DNA from: Paragyromitra xinjiangensis
Taxonomy: Eukaryota > Ascomycota > Pezizomycetes > Pezizales > Discinaceae
Direction: 5' to 3'
NCBI GenBank assembly: GCA_038503065.1
Contig: JBCAMK010000003.1
Coordinates: forward strand, 1,364,001-1,428,000
DNA: 64,000 nt
The notes under the pieces are model-generated. The model had not been told where the DNA came from, ran no database searches, and worked only from the letters and a program-made list of their open reading frames with translations. Position numbers and translations under genes: made by a program. Positions 61,033 to 64,000 of this stretch are shown in pieces; the first letter of the stretch is position 1, and each line of letters opens with the position of its first letter.

Positions 61033-61371
61033 AGCCTCCCCAAAGCTGTAACTTTTTAGTGGCACCCTAAATTCTGGCGGTCTGAGTTCTTAATTCATTC
61101 TGCCCTTAATTTAAGCGTAAATATATCTGCATAAGATATCTCTCCTTACAATTGTGTCAATTAATCTTACAACTTTTAGCCAGATGAATAGATTAATTCA
61201 GTACCCCGTCCTCTTTCCCACTATACTCTAGAAACCCTTCCAAAATTTAAGCACATGTGTCGAAAACATCGTAGTACTTATGCCCATAGCTCATTCTAAT
61301 TAGATCGACCACTTCAGTTATGCAGAGTATGGCAACGACATTCGATTTCTTGATGGACTGGGTCGAAAAGG

Positions 61372-61828
61372 ATGCTACTTTCCTCGGGCGCAAGCCAAGC
61401 AATGCTGTTTTTCCCTCCATTGAATCTAGTCCATTTTCAGGAGCCGAGAGAAGACTCGCTGGCCATGTCGACCCCCAAAGCCGAGACTAACACAAATAGT
61501 ACTAAAGACGATAGTAATAACAGTAAAGCCGATAAATCCTTTCGAATACAAACACCCTATAACCAGCAAGTGGGTGGTCCTTGGTACACGGTTGACGGTG
61601 TGAACATTCAACTACGGGGAATGTTGTTTAGATACAATTCTGCGCTAATGCTTGCGGGACGTGACATCTTGAATGGGGGTGAGTCGATATTGGAAGTTTT
61701 CTGTATTATCCCTTAGCCATTTAACAAGCTTTGCAGCTTCTGCCTATGTCTCATACCCCAAGGAATTCGATGGGATCTTCGGTGCTATCGCACTACATTT
61801 GTTTATTAGCCTCTCGACAACACATTAA
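61372..61828 (+). CDS. Candidate small protein, about 101-132 aa, two exons
   Basis: Exons 61372-61678 and 61737-61828; donor G|GTGAGT, acceptor TTGCAG, 58-nt intron, in-frame join (DILNGASAYVSYPKEF) to a TAA. The start is either 61372 or, with a better context (GGCCATG), 61465. The latter gives 101 aa with an Asn/Lys/Ser-rich leader and a core containing GGPWYTVDGVNIQLRGMLFR. Not recognised. An overlapping frame starting ATG at 61320 (MQSMATTFDFLMDWVEKD) also looks coding and ends at 61488, so a frameshift joining the two is possible. Confidence 0.4.
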
Positions 61829-63138
61829 GGCTATAAGTATTCGTATCAAGGTGTGAAAAGGAGCCGGGCTTTTAAGAGAGACGAGCCGCCTAGAGAATCG
61901 ACTTAAGATATCGATATAGTGGGTTAGATGTGCTGTCAATTATTTAGCGAGGGGTTGAAAAGAGCATGTGCTGCGTACGAGAACAAAGGAGCAGCTATCG
62001 GTTTTAACCCTTTCTTTCCGTTCTCATCTATTATTCTGGGTATTGAATTAACACAAACCTTTACCATAGATCTATAAATGAGGATTTAAGAGCTTAAAAT
62101 GGTTACTGAAAGGAAACACCCTTTGTCAATTGAGGTAGTAACTGATTCGATAAACTTTTGGGAATCTGTTGCTGTAGTTCAGATTCCAAATCGCATCCAT
62201 GCCAATACAAGGTGCAATTGAGGGTTACAGCCCGACGAAAAACAGCCTATCCCCCGGGAGAAACCAGTACGATCTAAAAGATCTAAGCGGTTTAAAGCCA
62301 CGCATAGTCTAGAAGAATAATCGCTACGAATACCGGTAATCTGATGTCATTTAGCCAGAAGCAGAAAAACATTGCTATTCCGCCTAGGATCTATCTTCGA
62401 GACTAAGCTACCGGAAGATCCGGAAAATTCCAATCGGAGATCTGTCCTCCTCGATCTCTAGCATCCTGATAGGATAAACATTTGCCCTTTTCTGTTGCTG
62501 TTCCTGTGACAACAAATCTTCGGAAATCCACATCGTGATACGGTACCAAAGCAGGGAGTATCCGAACACCACAATTTCCCTGCATCACCGGGAAGAGGGG
62601 TTTGTCAAGTCGCTCGCTGCAGGAACATAAGAGCCTCTAAAGTAGATAAAACATCGCAACATCCCCGATTTATTGTGAGTGAGCGGGGATTTTCCGAGAT
62701 TCCGGCGCCTGTTCCGTAGGCTATGAAACATGTCAAAAAAAAAGTCGTGACGGCCAGGAGACCCCTGTCCGTGCATGGCACAGCGATGCTGCTTCTCCTA
62801 TCGGTACCACACCTCGATCAATCCATCGTTTCCTCATCCCATCACATCTCAACGACTCCGCGGTTAACCCATACACAAACAGAGACGAGCATCCCCAGGC
62901 GAATTCCTTTTTCTCCGGGCATTTCAACCGTTGAATCGAGTCAGATAGCATCGCGTTAATCCCCAAACAACATTCCCGGTGCAACCGCAAGTTCTCCCGG
63001 CCCACGCGCAGAATATTCCGGCCGACCCTGTTTCTATTTGGTTTTGCCAGGCACTCTGGTCTCAATCCCAGCTTGGGGTCGAAAATCCCTCGCTGAGCCT
63101 GGTTCCAGGAGCTGTAACCCCACTTGAGCTCCCCGCTG
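61829..63138. other. Intergenic region
   Basis: About 1.3 kb before the hexokinase-like gene. No supported gene, repeat or RNA. Confidence 0.5.
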
Positions 63139-64000
63139 ATGACGGGTGCTTCCTCACCCATTGCTACTCGAGCCGCAGTCCGGTTCCGTAGTAGTGCCCC
63201 TCAGTTACCTCATAGTTCGCGCAAGACCACAAAACTACAAAAAATTGACTTTGTGGGTACCCCTCAAACCCCGCCAAGTGGAAAGGCAAAAACCAAGGCC
63301 GATAAAGTGAAGCCTGTGACGATACAACAAAAAGCCACCTTTTTATTCTTCCCCACCCTCTCCTCAAGTCTTCGAACCCTCTCAGTAGTCCTTCTTCTCG
63401 TCGCCGTAGCCCTCCAATTCTTCCATAAGCCATTTATCGATCTTCTTCCACACTCTGTCCCGAAACCTAAACCGACACCCACAAGACTAGTCCCGCACGA
63501 GATTTTCGGCAGCGAAAGCACTTCTGCAGCCATTTCAGCGCCGAGAACCGCACCAGACAACTATATCGAGGGATTTGCTATCTGCGGTCAGAGAAAGCGA
63601 TATTACAACGGCCCAAACCCGAATTTAGACTCCCCCCCACGAAAAACAACAGAAGTGAGAGAACTTCGAATTGGTGCCGCAGACACGAATAAAATGGGAT
63701 CAAACATGACTTTGGTTGATAAAGCAAAGGCTATCGCAGAGGAGTTTGAGTATACTCCGCAACAAGTAAGGAATGGTGTCAAGGAATACCTTCAACTAAT
63801 GGGTAAGACTTTCTAGCTTAAGCCAATATCGCGAAGGGTCAGCTGACCGGATGTGGTGAACAGATGTCGGTTTAGCCAATGATGGAGAAGCAATGACCAT
63901 GATTCCCACCTACGTCACAAAAGTACCCAATGGCACGGAAGAGGTGAGAATCGTGACGCCCATTCCCAAACGACAGGAAGGCCCGATGGATCCTAATTCA
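63139..64000 (+). CDS. 5' part of a hexokinase/glucokinase-like gene with an N-terminal membrane segment (partial)
   Basis: Exon 1 runs from the ATG at 63139 (63124 is a TTG) to 63802, then a 61-nt intron (donor GTAAGA, acceptor AACAG), exon 2 63864-63943, and probably a second donor (GAG|GTGAGA). The rest lies beyond the window. Exons 1-2 contain the N-terminal hexokinase pattern: DKAKAIAEEFEYTPQQVRNG, then MTMIPTYVTKVPNGTEE, which in the family immediately precedes the LAVDLGGTNFR phosphate-binding loop. Upstream of this is an in-frame extension of about 190 residues with a basic leader and a single hydrophobic span (TLSVVLLLVAVALQFF) that ordinary cytosolic hexokinases lack. Either this is a membrane-anchored isoform, or translation starts at one of the later Met codons near 63692-63704. 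Confidence 0.7.

Overview
The window is eukaryotic nuclear DNA from a filamentous ascomycete. The evidence is short introns (about 46-80 nt) with GTAAGT-like donors and CTAAC/CTAAT branch sites, fungal families (Trm44, Smc5, Sgf11, Naa50, PL1 pectate lyase, patatin-NACHT-ankyrin NLR, F-box/ankyrin proteins) and gene-poor spacing. The many F-box/ankyrin genes would fit Pezizomycetes, but the class is inference. There is no rRNA, tRNA or CRISPR array that I could recognise.

Layout. 0-7 kb: tail of an unidentified gene, tRNA methyltransferase TRM44, a MYND zinc-finger protein and a secreted pectate lyase (five exons), all but the first on the minus strand. 8-14 kb: two paralogous genes of unknown family (A and B), then a PLAC8 protein on the plus strand. 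14.5-19 kb: a 255-bp TA-flanked MITE followed by a heavily decayed patatin-NACHT-ankyrin NLR pseudogene. 19.3-23.5 kb: SMC5, resolved into ten exons. 23.5-27 kb: mostly non-coding, with a foldback element whose arms differ only by transitions. 27-36 kb: secreted alpha-carbonic anhydrase, an F-box/ankyrin gene, a GTPase with a C-terminal CaaX-like motif, an unknown membrane protein and a nucleotidyltransferase-fold protein. 38-50 kb: a Pro/Tyr-rich protein, an F-box/ankyrin pseudogene, a transposase-like DNA-binding remnant, an alpha/beta-hydrolase lacking its catalytic residues, two F-box/ankyrin genes and SGF11. 51-64 kb: an amidoligase, an F-box-like Cys-rich protein, NAA50, signal peptide peptidase, two small candidate genes and the 5' end of a hexokinase/glucokinase-like gene that runs off the window.

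Genome-scale signals. The palindrome TACATGTA occurs 15 times, about ten times the chance number, and every copy lies outside the genes called here. Several genes change from C-rich to G-rich on the coding strand between their 5' and 3' halves, whatever their orientation. Housekeeping genes (TRM44, SMC5, SGF11, NAA50, signal peptide peptidase) are mixed with fast-turnover families (NLR, F-box/ankyrin, GTPase) in the same 64 kb; there is no sign of an operon-like or secondary-metabolite cluster.
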